DNA of 64,000 nucleotides from Flectobacillus longus (GCF_030056705.1 NZ_JASHIC010000027.1:1-64000); one strand, 5' to 3'; shown: positions 8,016 through 16,710, numbered from the stretch's first letter. Notes: generated from the letters alone by a model not told the origin. A program made the numbers and translations.

Positions 8016-10592
8016 ATGCTAAAAAATGCTACTAAAGTTTCCTTGGCTATGTTGTCGCTTGGCATTGCATTAAATGCACAGGCGCAAGATAAAAAAGGAG
8101 ATGCTAAAGCCTCTGCTGCTGCGCCAGCGGCTGTGGCTGCCCCAAAAGCTGATGCTCCTAAACCTGGACCAAAACCATACAAGGAAGTTATTACTGACAA
8201 AGCAAAAACTTCTAAAGGCTTGTTTACAGTTCATAAAGTTGAAGATAAGTACTATTTCGAAATTCCTGATTCTTTGATGGGACGTGAAATTATGACTGTA
8301 ACGCGCGTTTCTAAATCTGCTACAGTACCAGGTTCGGTAGGTTTGCCAGCTTATGGTGGTGAAATGCTCAATCGTCAGGTGATTCGTTTCGAAAAAGGAC
8401 CAGACAATAAGGTTTTCTTGCGTGGTGTTCAGTATATCAACGTTTCTGCTGATTCAACGCAACCAATCTACAAGGCTGTTCGTAATTCGAATGTTGACCC
8501 TATTGCTCAAGCATTTGAAGTAAAAGCTTTCAAAAAGGATTCTGTTTCAAAATCTACAAATACGGTAATTGATATTTCGGATTTCTTCAAAAGTGAAAAC
8601 CAAATTATTTCATTACCACCTATGATTAAGTCTGCGTATAAATTGACTACGTTGGCTCCTGATCGTACTTATTTGACTTCTATCAAGACATATCCAATCA
8701 ATACTGAGATTAGAGCGGTTCGTACTTATAACGGTGCGCCTTCTACGCCTGGTGCTCCTAGTTCAATGCCTTCGGTTTCTTTGCCTTCGGTAGCTACAAC
8801 AGGAGTAATGACAATGGAAGTGAATACTTCAATGATTTTGTTGCCAAAGGTACCAATGAAGAAACGTAACTTCGACTCTCGTGTTGGTTTCTTTGCAAAT
8901 GGTTACACTGTTTTTGATGAAAACTCACAAAGAACAGAAGACCAAACTTTTGCGGTTCGTTGGAGATTAGAGCCTAAAAATGCTGAAGATGCAGCAAAAC
9001 AAAAGAAAGGGGAAATAATCGAGCCTAAAAAACCAATCATTTACTATATCGACCCAGCTACTCCTGCAAAATGGAGAAAATACTTGAAAGCTGGTATCGA
9101 TGATTGGCAAAAAGCGTTTGAAGCTGCTGGATGGAAAAACGCTATCCGTGGTGAAATCTTGGCAGATAACGACACAACGATTAGCCTTGAGGATGCTCGT
9201 TATTCGGCGGTTCGTTATTTTGCTTCTGATATTGAGAATGCTTACGGTCCAAACGTTCATGACCCACGTTCGGGTGAAATTTTGGAGAGTCATATTGGTT
9301 GGTATCACAACGTAATGAAGTTGTTAAAAAAATGGTATATGACTCAAGCGGCTGCCGTAGACCCACGTGCTCGTAAAAGCAAATTTGATGATGAGTTGAT
9401 GGGTGATTTGATTCGTTTTGTATCATCCCACGAGGTTGGTCACACTTTGGGCTTACGTCACAACTACGGTTCAAGTAGCACAGTTCCTGTTGAGAAACTT
9501 CGTGATCCAAAATGGATTGCAGAACACGGTCACACTCCATCTATTATGGACTATGCTCGTTTTAACTACGTGGCACAGCCAGAAGATGGCGTAAAAGATT
9601 TGTATCCAAGAATTGGAGAATATGATATTTGGGCAATCAAATGGGGATACCAAACATTGGATGGTGCTACTCCAGAAGACGACCAAAAAACATTGAGTAA
9701 AGAGTTTATTCAAGAAATTGCGAAGAATCCAAGAATTTGGTTTGGTACTGAAACGAACCCTTATGACCCTCGCTCTCAAAGCGAATGTTTGGGTGACAAC
9801 AACATGTTGGCAAGTGAATATGGTATCAAAAATTTAAAGCGTATTGTACCAAACTTGATTGATTGGACAAAAGAAGAAGCTCAAGATTATGATATGTTGA
9901 CTGAATCATATAACGAAATTGTTACGCAGTATCGTCGTTATATCGGTCACGTAGTGAAAAACGTTGGTGGTATTTTTGAAACACCAAAGTCAGCAGACCA
10001 AACAGGTGTTGTATATGAGCCAACGCCAAAAGCTACTCAAAAAGAAGCGATCACTTGGTTGAACAAATATGTGTTTGATACACCAACTTGGTTATTGGAA
10101 GAGAAAATCCTTTCTCGTATTCGCCCTGACCAAGGTTTGGATGCTATCTCAAGAATTCAAGATGCTGCATTGTCAAGTATTTTCTCTATCGACCGTTTAC
10201 AGCGTTTGGTTGAAACTCAATCAAAATATCCAACAGCTTACGGTATCGACGAAATGTTGACAGATGTAAAATCAAACGTTTTTGCTGAGCTTAAAACTAA
10301 AAAAGCAACAGATAGCTTCCGTCGTAACTTGCAGAAGAACTATGTTGAGAAATTGATTGCAACGACAAACGCTTCTGGCGCTTCTATGTCTGGTGGTTTC
10401 TCATTCAGAGGCACAGTTGTTCCTCCAGCGGTTGATCCTCGCAAAACTGATATTGTATCAGTAAGTCGTGGACACTTGTTGGCATTGAGAGACGAAGTAA
10501 AAGCAAGCTTGCCATTGATTCAAGACAAAATGACTAAGTATCACTTACAAGATGTTTTGTTCAGAATCGAAAAAGGTTTAGACCCAAAATAA
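8016..10592 (+). CDS. Secreted zinc-dependent metalloprotease (DUF5117/DUF4953 type)
   Basis: 858 residues from the ATG at 8016. This start gives a clear signal peptide (hydrophobic core, ending LNAQAQ), whereas an in-frame extension to 7830 would overlap comEC and lacks one. After an Ala/Pro/Lys-rich linker come the DUF5118- and DUF5117-like regions. The met-zincin catalytic motif HEVGHTLGLRHN follows, with zinc ligands predicted at H472, H476 and H482 and Glu473 as catalytic base. These enzymes are widespread in Bacteroidota periplasms or surfaces; the natural substrate is unknown. Codon use is even and typical of a well-expressed gene. Confidence 0.92.
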   Translation: MLKNATKVSLAMLSLGIALNAQAQDKKGDAKASAAAPAAVAAPKADAPKPGPKPYKEVITDKAKTSKGLFTVHKVEDKYYFEIPDSLMGREIMTVTRVSKSATVPGSVGLPAYGGEMLNRQVIRFEKGPDNKVFLRGVQYINVSADSTQPIYKAVRNSNVDPIAQAFEVKAFKKDSVSKSTNTVIDISDFFKSENQIISLPPMIKSAYKLTTLAPDRTYLTSIKTYPINTEIRAVRTYNGAPSTPGAPSSMPSVSLPSVATTGVMTMEVNTSMILLPKVPMKKRNFDSRVGFFANGYTVFDENSQRTEDQTFAVRWRLEPKNAEDAAKQKKGEIIEPKKPIIYYIDPATPAKWRKYLKAGIDDWQKAFEAAGWKNAIRGEILADNDTTISLEDARYSAVRYFASDIENAYGPNVHDPRSGEILESHIGWYHNVMKLLKKWYMTQAAAVDPRARKSKFDDELMGDLIRFVSSHEVGHTLGLRHNYGSSSTVPVEKLRDPKWIAEHGHTPSIMDYARFNYVAQPEDGVKDLYPRIGEYDIWAIKWGYQTLDGATPEDDQKTLSKEFIQEIAKNPRIWFGTETNPYDPRSQSECLGDNNMLASEYGIKNLKRIVPNLIDWTKEEAQDYDMLTESYNEIVTQYRRYIGHVVKNVGGIFETPKSADQTGVVYEPTPKATQKEAITWLNKYVFDTPTWLLEEKILSRIRPDQGLDAISRIQDAALSSIFSIDRLQRLVETQSKYPTAYGIDEMLTDVKSNVFAELKTKKATDSFRRNLQKNYVEKLIATTNASGASMSGGFSFRGTVVPPAVDPRKTDIVSVSRGHLLALRDEVKASLPLIQDKMTKYHLQDVLFRIEKGLDPK

Positions 10593-10604
10593 TCAATAGC
10601 CTAA

Positions 10605-10655
10605 AGACACAGAAGTATATTCAGTAGATAAGTGCTGTTTTTTGCTTCTGTGTCT
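10605..10655. repeat. Inverted-repeat element, GACACAGA type (copy 1)
   Basis: Perfect 11-base arms AGACACAGAAG (10605-10615) and CTTCTGTGTCT (10645-10655) separated by 29 bases, in the gap after the metalloprotease gene. A related element with compensating changes lies at 59958-60010. Confidence 0.55.
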
Positions 10656-10680
10656 AAACTATTGAGTACAATGAATAACG

Positions 10681-10709
10681 AAAATCCCACTAGCAATAGT
10701 GGGATTTTT
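10681..10709 (+). terminator. Terminator of the metalloprotease gene
   Basis: Perfect 12-base stem AAAATCCCACTA / TAGTGGGATTTT closed by a GCAA tetraloop, followed by TTG and T-rich sequence. It lies 89 bases after the metalloprotease stop codon and before the DUF72 gene. Confidence 0.8.
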
Positions 10710-10762
10710 GCTTTATATGGTAACTTTATTGTGGAATTGGATAGAGAAAAGCAATTAATGAA

Positions 10763-11671
10763 ATGGACTTTGGAAAACTTTCAAAATTTGATGTAGAGCG
10801 TGTCGATTTTACCCTCTTACAAGATAATGCCTTTAACTTGGAGGTATTGACTGGAACAAAATCAACAAAACCTAAAATCTGGATAGGATGTCCCATTTGG
10901 GCAAATAAAGATTGGAATGGGAAAATATATCCGTTTAATGCCAAGAATCAAGATTACCTTTCTTTATATGCCAAACAATTCAATACGATTGAATTGAATG
11001 TGACACATTATCAAATACCCAATGAAGAAACCATTCAGCGCTGGATGGCCGAAACGGAAAATGGATTTTTATTTTGCCCAAAATTTCCTCAGGTTATCTC
11101 GCATGATAAACAACTCCAAAATGCACAAGAGCTGAGTCAGTTGTTTTGTGATAATATCTTGACACTAGGAGATAAGCTTGGTTCTAGTTTTTTGCAATTA
11201 GCCCCACAATTTGGTCCAAGACAACTACCTATTTTGGAGAAATATATTCAATCTATACCTCAGTCATTAAAGTTTTCGGTCGAATTCAGAAACGAGGATT
11301 GGTTTAAAAACCCAACCATTTGGCAAAATACCCTTCAGATGCTCAAATCCTATCAAGTTGGAACAGTAATAACCGACGTGGCGGGACGACGAGATGTTTG
11401 TCATCAAAGTCTGAGTACCACTACCGCAATGATTCGTTGGGTTGGCAATGAGCATCCTTCTGATTATAAACGAATAGACGAATGGGTACAGAGAATCAAA
11501 CAGTGGTTGGATAAGGGCTTGGAAGAATTATACATTTTTGTCCATATCTGCGAAAATACCATAGCACCAGAAATGGCAAATTATTGGATTCAAGAACTGA
11601 ATTTACATTGTAATTTGGAGATTATCCCACCGAAATTTTTACCCAAAATAGAGCAAATGAGCTTGTTTTAA
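10763..11671 (+). CDS. DUF72 (YecE-like) domain protein
   Basis: 302 residues. From residue about 32 it matches the DUF72 TIM-barrel family: IWIGCPIWANKDW, FNTIELNVTHYQIP, FCPKFPQVISHD, KFSVEFRNEDWF. A 30-residue N-terminal extension precedes the domain, as is common in Bacteroidota members. The biochemical role of DUF72 proteins is not established; a nuclease or metal-linked function has been speculated. The gene stands between a terminator and the his leader region, so it is probably a single-gene transcript. Confidence 0.85.
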   Translation: MDFGKLSKFDVERVDFTLLQDNAFNLEVLTGTKSTKPKIWIGCPIWANKDWNGKIYPFNAKNQDYLSLYAKQFNTIELNVTHYQIPNEETIQRWMAETENGFLFCPKFPQVISHDKQLQNAQELSQLFCDNILTLGDKLGSSFLQLAPQFGPRQLPILEKYIQSIPQSLKFSVEFRNEDWFKNPTIWQNTLQMLKSYQVGTVITDVAGRRDVCHQSLSTTTAMIRWVGNEHPSDYKRIDEWVQRIKQWLDKGLEELYIFVHICENTIAPEMANYWIQELNLHCNLEIIPPKFLPKIEQMSLF

Positions 11672-11724
11672 GGATATTGTAAATACTTGAATCGCAGATA
11701 AATGCAAAAATAGATAGATAATAC

Positions 11725-11755
11725 TTGGTGTTTGTATATTCTTCGTCTAACTTTG
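11725..11755 (+). promoter_or_regulatory. Promoter of the his operon
   Basis: TTG at 11725-11727, 20 bases of spacer, then TAACTTTG at 11748-11755, an exact match to the Bacteroidota TTG-N19/20-TAnnTTTG promoter. The transcript would start near 11760, that is at or next to the leader-peptide start codon, so the leader message may be leaderless. Confidence 0.75.
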
Positions 11756-11759
11756 CGCC

Positions 11760-11804
11760 ATGAACAGCACAATTACACATCATCATCACCACTTGATTTC
11801 CTAA
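11760..11804 (+). CDS. hisL: his operon leader peptide
   Basis: A 14-codon reading frame encoding MNSTITHHHHHLIS with five consecutive His codons (CAT CAT CAT CAC CAC, 11778-11792). It lies between a consensus promoter and a strong terminator ahead of hisH. This is the classic layout of a ribosome-mediated histidine attenuator: when charged His-tRNA is scarce the ribosome stalls in the His run and prevents the terminator from forming. The assignment rests on position and composition; five His codons in a 14-codon frame are very unlikely by chance at this position. Confidence 0.9.
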   Translation: MNSTITHHHHHLIS

Positions 11805-11902
11805 TCGGGAATGGGCTGATGCGTGTTTGTGCCATTTTGAAGAATTGAATTATTCAAAATATACAAAAAGCCTGATTCCTTACCGAGTCAGGCTTTTTGT
11901 AT
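11805..11902 (+). promoter_or_regulatory. his attenuator: alternative pairings and terminator
   Basis: The terminator is a perfect 15-base stem (11861-11875 with 11888-11902; core AAAAAGCCTGA / TCAGGCTTTTT) followed by T-rich sequence. A competing antiterminator is possible: GGAATGGGC (11808-11816), just after the leader stop, pairs with GCCTGATTCC (11870-11879) with one bulge, taking the left arm of the terminator. ATTTCC (11796-11801) can instead pair with GGGAAT (11807-11812) and release the terminator. An extra hairpin ATTTTGAA / TTCAAAAT lies between. The pairings are read by eye and not energy-scored. Confidence 0.8.
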
Positions 11903-11969
11903 TTTGGCAGTATCCTAAAAATTACTTTGAAGGCTCTAATCGATAAGCCTGACCATAAATTTACCGTAA

Positions 11970-12554
11970 ATGAAAACTGTAATTATTAAGTACAATGCTG
12001 GTAACGTTCAGAGTGTCATGTACGCTATGGACCGTATAGGAGCATCTTATCTTTGGACCGACGATGAGCAAGAAATTCGTACTGCTGATAAAGTGATTTT
12101 TCCTGGGGTGGGTGAGGCAAGTACAGCCATGAGTTATTTAAGAGAAAAAGGCTTGGATAAAGTAATCCCTTCTTTGACACAACCAGTACTCGGAACTTGC
12201 GTAGGTATGCAATTGATGTGCCGCCATTCTGAAGAGAATCATACTACTTGTATGGGAATTTTTGATTTAGATGTGAAGAGATTCGATTCTACAAATTTCA
12301 AAGTTCCTCATGTGGGTTGGAACAATATTTACAATCTCAAAACTGAATTGACTCAAGGTTTGCGTGAGGATAGTTATATGTATTTTGTACATAGTTATTT
12401 TGCCGAATTGAGTCCTTATACTGTTGCTGAGTGTAATTATGTACAACCATTTTCGGCAATGCTACAAAAGGACAACTTCTATGCAGCACAATTTCACACA
12501 GAAATTAGTGGCAAAGAAGGTCAGCTGATTTTGGAAAACTTCCTAAAGCTGTAA
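11970..12554 (+). CDS. hisH: Imidazole glycerol phosphate synthase, glutaminase subunit
   Basis: 194 residues, class I glutamine amidotransferase. It hydrolyses glutamine and passes ammonia to HisF, which converts PRFAR to imidazole glycerol phosphate and AICAR. The nucleophile is Cys77 in GTCVGMQLM, and the His/Glu pair is H176 and E178 in FHTEISG. The oxyanion-region motif FPGVGEAS is present, and the length is normal. First gene of hisH-hisA-hisF-hisIE, 68 bases after the attenuator terminator, so its expression should depend on read-through. Its partner HisF is encoded two genes downstream. Confidence 0.96.
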   Translation: MKTVIIKYNAGNVQSVMYAMDRIGASYLWTDDEQEIRTADKVIFPGVGEASTAMSYLREKGLDKVIPSLTQPVLGTCVGMQLMCRHSEENHTTCMGIFDLDVKRFDSTNFKVPHVGWNNIYNLKTELTQGLREDSYMYFVHSYFAELSPYTVAECNYVQPFSAMLQKDNFYAAQFHTEISGKEGQLILENFLKL

Positions 12555-12622
12555 CTATATAAAAGAAATCATTTTGCTCAAGCCTTTGACTTGCAGCTCA
12601 ACATAAACAGAACAATATTGCG

Positions 12623-13345
12623 ATGATTCAGATTATTCCAGCAATTGATATTATCGATGGCAAGTGTGTACGTCTTACTCAAGGAGATTATTCTCTGAAA
12701 AAAACTTATAATGAAAACCCTTTAGAGGTGGCCAAGTCATTTGAAGATGCAGGTATTCAGCGTTTACATTTGGTTGACTTAGATGGTGCTAAACAAAAAC
12801 GCATTATCAACCATAAAGTTCTTGAAACAATCGCCAACAAAACCAGCTTACATATCGATTTTGGAGGAGGAGTACAGTCAGATGAAATGATTCAATTGGC
12901 TTTTGATTATGGTGCAAAACAAGTAACGGGTGGTAGTGTAGCAGTAAAAAATCCTGAGTTGTTTGAAAAATGGTTGCAAGAATATGGTGGTGAAAAAATC
13001 ATTTTGGGTGCTGATGCCAAAGATGAAAAAATTGCCATTTCTGGTTGGGAAGAGTCAACAGAAAAATCGGTTTATGATTTTGTAGGAGAATATATTGCTA
13101 AAGGAGCAAAATACACGATTTCGACAGATGTTGCCAAAGATGGTTTGTTACAAGGACCAAGTTTTGATTTATACCAAAAACTTCAAGACCGTTTTGCAGA
13201 CTTACATATCATTGCAAGTGGTGGGGTATCTGAATTGAAAGATATTATTCAGTTAAACGAAATGAATGTCTTTGGTGTAATCGTAGGAAAAGCTATTTAC
13301 GAAGGGCGTATTACGTTAAAGCAATTAGCCGATTTTCATAAATAG
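12623..13345 (+). CDS. hisA: ProFAR isomerase (phosphoribosylformimino-AICAR-P isomerase)
   Basis: 240 residues, a full-length TIM barrel. It performs the Amadori rearrangement of ProFAR to PRFAR. The N-terminal catalytic Asp lies in [14 protein letters not shown] (Asp9), the second catalytic Asp is in the [10 protein letters not shown] segment, and phosphate-binding Gly motifs are FGGGVQ and ASGGVS. It follows hisH by 68 bases and precedes hisF by 35, in the usual order for the late his genes. Distinguished from hisF by sequence and by the LTQGDY segment. Confidence 0.96.
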   Translation: MIQIIPAIDIIDGKCVRLTQGDYSLKKTYNENPLEVAKSFEDAGIQRLHLVDLDGAKQKRIINHKVLETIANKTSLHIDFGGGVQSDEMIQLAFDYGAKQVTGGSVAVKNPELFEKWLQEYGGEKIILGADAKDEKIAISGWEESTEKSVYDFVGEYIAKGAKYTISTDVAKDGLLQGPSFDLYQKLQDRFADLHIIASGGVSELKDIIQLNEMNVFGVIVGKAIYEGRITLKQLADFHK

Positions 13346-13380
13346 AAAACAATATCAAGTTTACTTACAACTTCTTATCA

Positions 13381-14136
13381 ATGCTAACGAAAAGAATTAT
13401 TCCTTGTTTGGATATAAAAGACGGTAGAACTGTAAAAGGAACCAACTTTGTTAATCTCCGTGATGCTGGCGACCCTGTTGAATTGGGCGCAATTTATGCA
13501 GAACAAGGAGCCGACGAATTGGTATTTTTGGATATTACCGCAACAGTAGATAACCGTAAAACCTTGATTGATTTGGTACGTAACGTGGCACGTCATGTCA
13601 ATATTCCTTTTACGGTAGGTGGAGGTATTTCTTCTATCGACGATGTTTCGGCTTTATTAAATGCAGGTGCCGATAAAGTTTCTATTAATTCCTCGGCCGT
13701 TCGTCGTCCTGAATTGATTAATGAGTTAGCATTACAATTTGGATCTCAATGTATCATCGTAGCGATTGATACTCGTTTTGTAGATGGAGAACATATTGTG
13801 CATACACACGGTGGACGTAAACCAACCGAATTGCGTACTATTGCATGGGCAAAAGAAGTGGAAGACCGTGGAGCGGGTGAAATTCTGTTGACTTCTATGG
13901 ATACTGATGGTACAAAAGCTGGTTTTGCCAATGAGCTTACCGCTACTGTTTCTGCAAACTCTTCTATTCCAATTATTGCCTCGGGTGGTGCTGGAACTAT
14001 GGAACATTTTACAGAAGTATTTACTACAGGAAAAGCCGATGCTGGATTAGCCGCAAGTATCTTTCATTTTAAGGAAATAGATATTATAGAACTAAAACAG
14101 TATCTCCAACAACAAGGAATTTCAGTAAGATTATAA
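13381..14136 (+). CDS. hisF: Imidazole glycerol phosphate synthase, cyclase subunit
   Basis: 251 residues, TIM-barrel cyclase partner of HisH. Catalytic Asp11 lies in [15 protein letters not shown] and the second catalytic Asp in [10 protein letters not shown]. The phosphate-binding motifs FTVGGGISS and [12 protein letters not shown] are clear. It uses ammonia from HisH to split PRFAR into imidazole glycerol phosphate (to histidine) and AICAR (to purines). Third gene of the operon. Confidence 0.97.
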   Translation: MLTKRIIPCLDIKDGRTVKGTNFVNLRDAGDPVELGAIYAEQGADELVFLDITATVDNRKTLIDLVRNVARHVNIPFTVGGGISSIDDVSALLNAGADKVSINSSAVRRPELINELALQFGSQCIIVAIDTRFVDGEHIVHTHGGRKPTELRTIAWAKEVEDRGAGEILLTSMDTDGTKAGFANELTATVSANSSIPIIASGGAGTMEHFTEVFTTGKADAGLAASIFHFKEIDIIELKQYLQQQGISVRL

Positions 14137-14229
14137 ATAAATCAAAATTGTAGAAGATGAATTGTGAATAATGACATTTACAACTTATCGTTCGCAATTC
14201 ATCATTCACACATTTATCAATTAAAAGCT

Positions 14230-14829
14230 ATGCAATTAGATTTTGAAAAACAAGGAGGCTTGATTCCTGCCGTTATTCAAGATGCCAAATCCGACAAAGT
14301 ATTGATGTTGGGATATATGAATCAAGAGGCCTTGGAGAAAACAGAAAAAGAAGGTGTGGTTACATTCTTCAGTCGCTCAAAACAACGTCTTTGGACAAAA
14401 GGAGAAACATCTGACAACTTTTTACATGTAGTCGAAATCCTTAAAGATTGCGATGAAGATACGCTTTTGATTAAAGTTAACCCAGCTGGACCTACTTGTC
14501 ATACAGGGGCTGATACTTGTTGGAACGAGGTAAATGCACCAGGACAGGCAGGCTGGTTGAATTACTTGAAAGCTGTTATTCGTGAGCGCAAAAATAATCC
14601 TTCTGAAAAATCATACACAGCAAGTTTATTTGAAAAAGGTACCAATAAAATTGCTCAGAAAGTAGGAGAGGAGGCTGTCGAATTGGTTATTGAAGCCATG
14701 GACAATAACAATGATTTGTTTAAAGGCGAGGCTGCCGACTTATTGTTTCACTATTTGGTATTGCTAGAACAACGAGGTATTGATTTTGACGAAATCATTG
14801 ACGTACTTCGTACAAGACATAGCAAGTAA
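14230..14829 (+). CDS. hisIE: Bifunctional phosphoribosyl-AMP cyclohydrolase / phosphoribosyl-ATP pyrophosphatase
   Basis: 199 residues from the ATG at 14230; a GTG start at 14164 would add 22 residues read from a repeat-like intergenic sequence and is less likely. The N-terminal HisI domain (to about 105) has VLMLGYMNQEAL, the tryptophan/zinc region SRSKQRLWTKGETS, and Cys residues in CDEDTLL and PTCHTGADTCW. The C-terminal HisE domain has KVGEEAVELVIEA and LLFHYLVLL. It catalyses steps 2 and 3 of histidine synthesis. Last his gene here; hisG, hisD, hisC and hisB are not in the window. Confidence 0.95.
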   Translation: MQLDFEKQGGLIPAVIQDAKSDKVLMLGYMNQEALEKTEKEGVVTFFSRSKQRLWTKGETSDNFLHVVEILKDCDEDTLLIKVNPAGPTCHTGADTCWNEVNAPGQAGWLNYLKAVIRERKNNPSEKSYTASLFEKGTNKIAQKVGEEAVELVIEAMDNNNDLFKGEAADLLFHYLVLLEQRGIDFDEIIDVLRTRHSK

Positions 14830-14878
14830 ATAGCTATTCTGTATATACTCAACTATCTTCAAACCTTTTGTACATACA

Positions 14879-15223
14879 ATGGTCAATTTCATCATTAAGT
14901 ATTTGTTGATTGCGATTGCAGTGTTTGTATTTGCCAAATACATCGACGGTATCGTGATTCAGGATGACAACTTTGTTATATCCTTGAAGGTGGCTCTAGC
15001 GATGGGTTTTGTCAATACCTTCCTCAAGCCTGTTCTCAAAATTATTAGCTTTCCCATTACTTTGTTAAGCCTTGGATTATTTCTTTTAGTAATCAATGTA
15101 ATACTCGTGTATTTGGTATCACATTTTGTTACAGGCTTCAATGTTCATGGATTCTTACCTCCTTTATTGTTTAGCTTTGGTATCTCTGTGGTATCCACAA
15201 TTTTAGGATGGATTTTAGATTAA
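14879..15223 (+). CDS. Phage holin family (YvlD/PF04020-type) membrane protein
   Basis: 114 residues with four hydrophobic segments (about 4-20, 33-52, 58-80, 92-112), with FVNTFLKPVLKIISFPITLLSLG between helices 2 and 3, which is diagnostic of the small membrane family named after mycobacteriophage holins (PF04020). These proteins are chromosomal in many bacteria and are not evidence of a prophage. Function unknown. It begins 50 bases after hisIE and is followed by a terminator, so it probably shares the his transcript. Confidence 0.85.
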   Translation: MVNFIIKYLLIAIAVFVFAKYIDGIVIQDDNFVISLKVALAMGFVNTFLKPVLKIISFPITLLSLGLFLLVINVILVYLVSHFVTGFNVHGFLPPLLFSFGISVVSTILGWILD

Positions 15224-15233
15224 CAAAAAATGA

Positions 15234-15266
15234 GTAAACCTTATTTTAGTTAAGGTTTACTTTTTT
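15234..15266 (+). terminator. Terminator ending the his operon
   Basis: Perfect 10-base stem GTAAACCTTA / TAAGGTTTAC with a seven-base loop, followed by TTTTTT. It lies 11 bases after the holin-like gene. Confidence 0.85.
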
Positions 15267-15510
15267 TACGTGTCGTATTTATTACAAAAAAAGAAAATAA
15301 TGGATTAATGGTAAAATAAAGGAAATTATTTTAAATCTCTCATTATTCTTCATATCTTCGTACTCTCCATAATACTCTCACTTTTCTTTTTGGCATATTT
15401 TTTGAAATGTTAGCCAACAAATTGCAAGATAAATAGTTATGTCTTTTGTGTTACCCTTGACTACAACCGCCAATGATGTCAAGAGCACGAACCTGACAGG
15501 GTTTGTCCGA

Positions 15511-15538
15511 TTGATAATTAATTGAGTAGTTACATTTG
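15511..15538 (+). promoter_or_regulatory. Candidate promoter of the TonB-domain gene
   Basis: TTG at 15511-15513, 17-base spacer, TACATTTG at 15531-15538 (matches TAnnTTTG), 18 bases before the start codon. The rest of the 330-base gap shows no gene; a 28-codon frame at 15439 is not convincing. Confidence 0.5.
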
Positions 15539-15555
15539 AATTAGTCTATTAACAC

Positions 15556-16059
15556 ATGAAAAAGATCCTTCTTTTATTTTTAATCTCGTTACTTACATTT
15601 CAGATACAAGCTCAAAAGAGTAAGTATGCTTCATCTTCCATAAAACCTCAAGAGCGTTCCAATATAGAAAAATCACTTAATTGGGCCTCTACGTCATCTC
15701 AGCATATATCTGATACTAGAGGCTATGAAATTGGAGTTAGTGCCGCTCCCGTAGATAGAGATTCTATTTATCATGAGGTTGATATTGCACCTTCATTTCC
15801 TGGAGGTGATGAAGCGGTTCGTAGATTTATCGCTCAAAACCTTATTAGACCTAAAGGTTCAAAGGGCGAGGTTGTTTTGGTAAAGTTCTTAGTTGAACGT
15901 TATGGCGAAATTAGCAAAGTACATATTGTAGAAAGTAATGGCGATACTCAAATAAGTGCAGAGGCTATTAGAGTTGTACGAAAAATGAATGCTTGGAATC
16001 CTGCTAAGATTAGAGGCGTAGAAGTTGCTTCATATTATGTGTTGCCTGTACGTTTCTAG
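15556..16059 (+). CDS. TonB C-terminal domain protein, periplasmic
   Basis: 167 residues with a cleavable-looking signal peptide (1-20, ending QIQAQ). Residues about 75-167 form a TonB C-terminal-like domain: the Bacteroidota signature SFPGGDEAVRRFIAQNL, then GEVVLVKFLVERYGEISKVHIVES and AIRVVRKMNAWNPAKIRG. True energy transducers keep an N-terminal membrane anchor; here the hydrophobic segment looks cleavable and the Pro-rich linker is absent, so it may be a free periplasmic domain rather than a working TonB. No ExbB/ExbD genes are nearby. Single-gene transcript. Confidence 0.8.
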   Translation: MKKILLLFLISLLTFQIQAQKSKYASSSIKPQERSNIEKSLNWASTSSQHISDTRGYEIGVSAAPVDRDSIYHEVDIAPSFPGGDEAVRRFIAQNLIRPKGSKGEVVLVKFLVERYGEISKVHIVESNGDTQISAEAIRVVRKMNAWNPAKIRGVEVASYYVLPVRF

Positions 16060-16088
16060 GCAACGTTACTATAAAATATAAAACAAAC

Positions 16089-16297
16089 ATGAGTTATCCC
16101 TAATTTTAAGATTGGGGTTATTCTCAAAGTTTTCATCAAAAAAGCGGTCGGAAAATATTTTCCGACCGCTTTTTTGATACTACTATGCTAGATTTTACTT
16201 GGCTTAAGATGCAATGATTGCGTCTCTAATGCTAGAAAATTTTAAATTAATCACTCATTCATTCAATCGCTAAATCACTAAATTAGGGATGACTCAT
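16089..16297. repeat. Family A intergenic inverted-repeat element, copy 1
   Basis: Ends are inverted copies: ATGAGTTATCCCTAATT (16089-16105) and AATTAGGGATGACTCAT (16281-16297). The centre is the 44-base palindrome at 16135-16178, followed by TACTATGCTAG, a GATGCAATGATTGCGTC palindrome and AATCACTCATTC. Related copies are at 19997, 23290, 32819, 38113 and 44021. No coding capacity, so it looks like a non-autonomous MITE-like element. Confidence 0.75.
16135..16178. terminator. Bidirectional terminator (family A hairpin 1)
   Basis: Perfect 44-base palindrome: left half ATCAAAAAAGCGGTCGGAAA plus AT, right half its exact complement. The A run and T run flank a GC-rich stem, so it can terminate on both strands between the convergent TonB-domain and lipoprotein genes. 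Confidence 0.75.
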
Positions 16298-16304
16298 ATT
16301 TGGT

Positions 16305-16694
16305 TTATGGAGTACCATGTTGAAAGGTAACTTCTGTGGCGATTCCCATAGCACTAAATCGGATACTCATAGATAGCGCACTAGACTTCTGTGTCTTATT
16401 TTGACAATGTGTTCCCGGTTCAAAAAAGTAGATATAGTATTTTTGATTACGGTCGGCCAACTGTTGAATGTCTGGTTTTCCTAAATAATCATCCATATCG
16501 TTGGCACTAACACCTTTTATTTCTCCTTTCAGGCTTTTTACTTTTTCTAACATGGCCAATCTTTTTCCTTGACAACCCCCTCTGTCTGATTTCCAAGTTT
16601 CCAAGTCGAGTCCTGCTAAGTTAGGTTGTTTGGTACAAGCCACAGTGCTAATCAATAAAAATATCCCAATGAACCCACTGATAATTTTTTTCAT
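16305..16694 (-). CDS. Hypothetical lipoprotein, SmpA/BamE-like fold possible
   Basis: 129 residues with a lipoprotein signal: hydrophobic stretch then a STVACTKQ lipobox, predicted lipidated Cys20. The mature part has YLGKPDIQ...RNQKYYIYFFEPG, which resembles the LGxPD...YxYF pattern of SmpA/OmlA (BamE-like) folds, but it is too short and divergent to assign. The 3' end is Ser/Thr-rich beta sequence. It follows the aminotransferase gene by only 16 bases and is probably cotranscribed; no functional link is obvious. Confidence 0.65.
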   Translation of the reverse strand: MKKIISGFIGIFLLISTVACTKQPNLAGLDLETWKSDRGGCQGKRLAMLEKVKSLKGEIKGVSANDMDDYLGKPDIQQLADRNQKYYIYFFEPGTHCQNKTQKSSALSMSIRFSAMGIATEVTFQHGTP

Positions 16695-16710
16695 GTTGAT
16701 AAATGTTTTG

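Noticed and set aside
9181-9779. Long minus-strand reading frames inside the metalloprotease gene
   Set aside because: They are antisense to a strongly supported coding region and have no domain or start signals.
14164-14229. N-terminal extension of hisIE from a GTG start
   Set aside because: The extra 22 residues are encoded by repeat-like intergenic text (GATGAATTGTGAATAATG with its inverse) and have no HisI family match; ATG 14230 is the typical start.
14879-15223. Holin-like gene as a sign of a prophage
   Set aside because: The PF04020 family is chromosomal in many bacteria and there are no other phage genes nearby.
15439-15525. 28-codon reading frame before the TonB-domain gene
   Set aside because: No codon bias toward one amino acid, no terminator after it, and the -7 box at 15531 lies downstream of it, so it would not be on the same transcript.
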